Source: CAZVWV01 sp964631745 (GTDB lineage Bacteria; Bdellovibrionota_C; UBA2361; JBGSMV01). Taken from it: a stretch of DNA of 13,493 nt. The stretch lies in contig CAZVWV010000113.1 of assembly GCA_964631745.1 (NCBI GenBank), positions 1-13,493 of the forward strand, read 5' to 3'. A model generated the notes under the pieces. It ran no database searches. It saw nothing but the letters and a program-made list of their open reading frames with translations, and was not told the origin of the DNA. Position numbers and translations under genes: made by a program. Below are positions 13,445 through 13,493 of this stretch, piece after piece; within the stretch, counting starts at the first letter, position 1; each line of letters opens with the position of its first letter.

Positions 13445-13493
13445 TGCTCAAAAACCCCGGGCGAAGCAGGGATATTAAGTAGCGCCGACGACT
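13445..13493. repeat. Inverted partial copy of the terminal palindromic element
   Basis: The reverse complement of 13445-13493 matches 171-220 with only a few substitutions and one 1-nt gap. It begins with TGCTCAAAAACCCCGGG and ends at the window edge with GCGCCGACGACT, so it is the outer arm of an element whose centre would lie beyond the window. Confidence 0.75.

Noticed and set aside
1..13493. Composite transposon bounded by the inverted terminal copies
   Set aside because: No transposase or integrase is present, the genes between are housekeeping, and each end looks like a separate complete repeat cut by the window edge.

Overview
The window reads as a stretch of bacterial chromosome of moderate GC content, with short intergenic gaps and housekeeping genes of central metabolism. 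I cannot name the lineage. A GTP-type (not ATP-type) PEP carboxykinase, a stand-alone HPPK and a short dockerin-like protein fit many poorly cultured phyla. Both window ends lie inside copies of the same palindromic repeat. This suggests an assembled contig that broke at repeats, although that cannot be proved from one window.

Layout from left to right: (1) 1-220, a palindromic MITE-like element, then a small unknown ORF (331-606) and a stretch of tandem hairpins (658-749). (2) rpiA (minus) and folK (plus), divergent with only 21 bp between start codons and with overlapping -10-like boxes next to both starts, so both may be leaderless. (3) 2030-2112, a nearly perfect 39-bp-arm inverted repeat. 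(4) A minus-strand envelope group: a GT39/PMT-like membrane glycosyltransferase, and an overlapping pair of a family 2 glycosyltransferase (GTG start) and a short-chain dehydrogenase. (5) A 120-residue protein with one dockerin/EF-hand calcium loop, with its own intrinsic terminator and a leader able to form competing hairpins. (6) GTP-dependent PEP carboxykinase with a good promoter and ribosome binding site. (7) A Phd-like antitoxin and PIN-domain (VapC) toxin, with an unusual 51-bp gap and separate candidate promoters. (8) A minus-strand operon of a class I/II aminotransferase followed by a divergent, enlarged transketolase-like enzyme. (9) 13357-13493, a hairpin shared with the left end, then the start of a second, inverted copy of the terminal element.

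Functionally, RpiA and the transketolase-like enzyme point to the non-oxidative pentose phosphate route, and PEP carboxykinase to gluconeogenesis. HPPK belongs to folate synthesis. The glycosyltransferases probably decorate the envelope. I found no phage genes, transposase, CRISPR array, rRNA or tRNA. The best candidates for something undescribed are the palindromic repeat family, the aminotransferase/transketolase-like pair, the small dockerin-like protein with its switch-like leader, and the -10 boxes next to several start codons.
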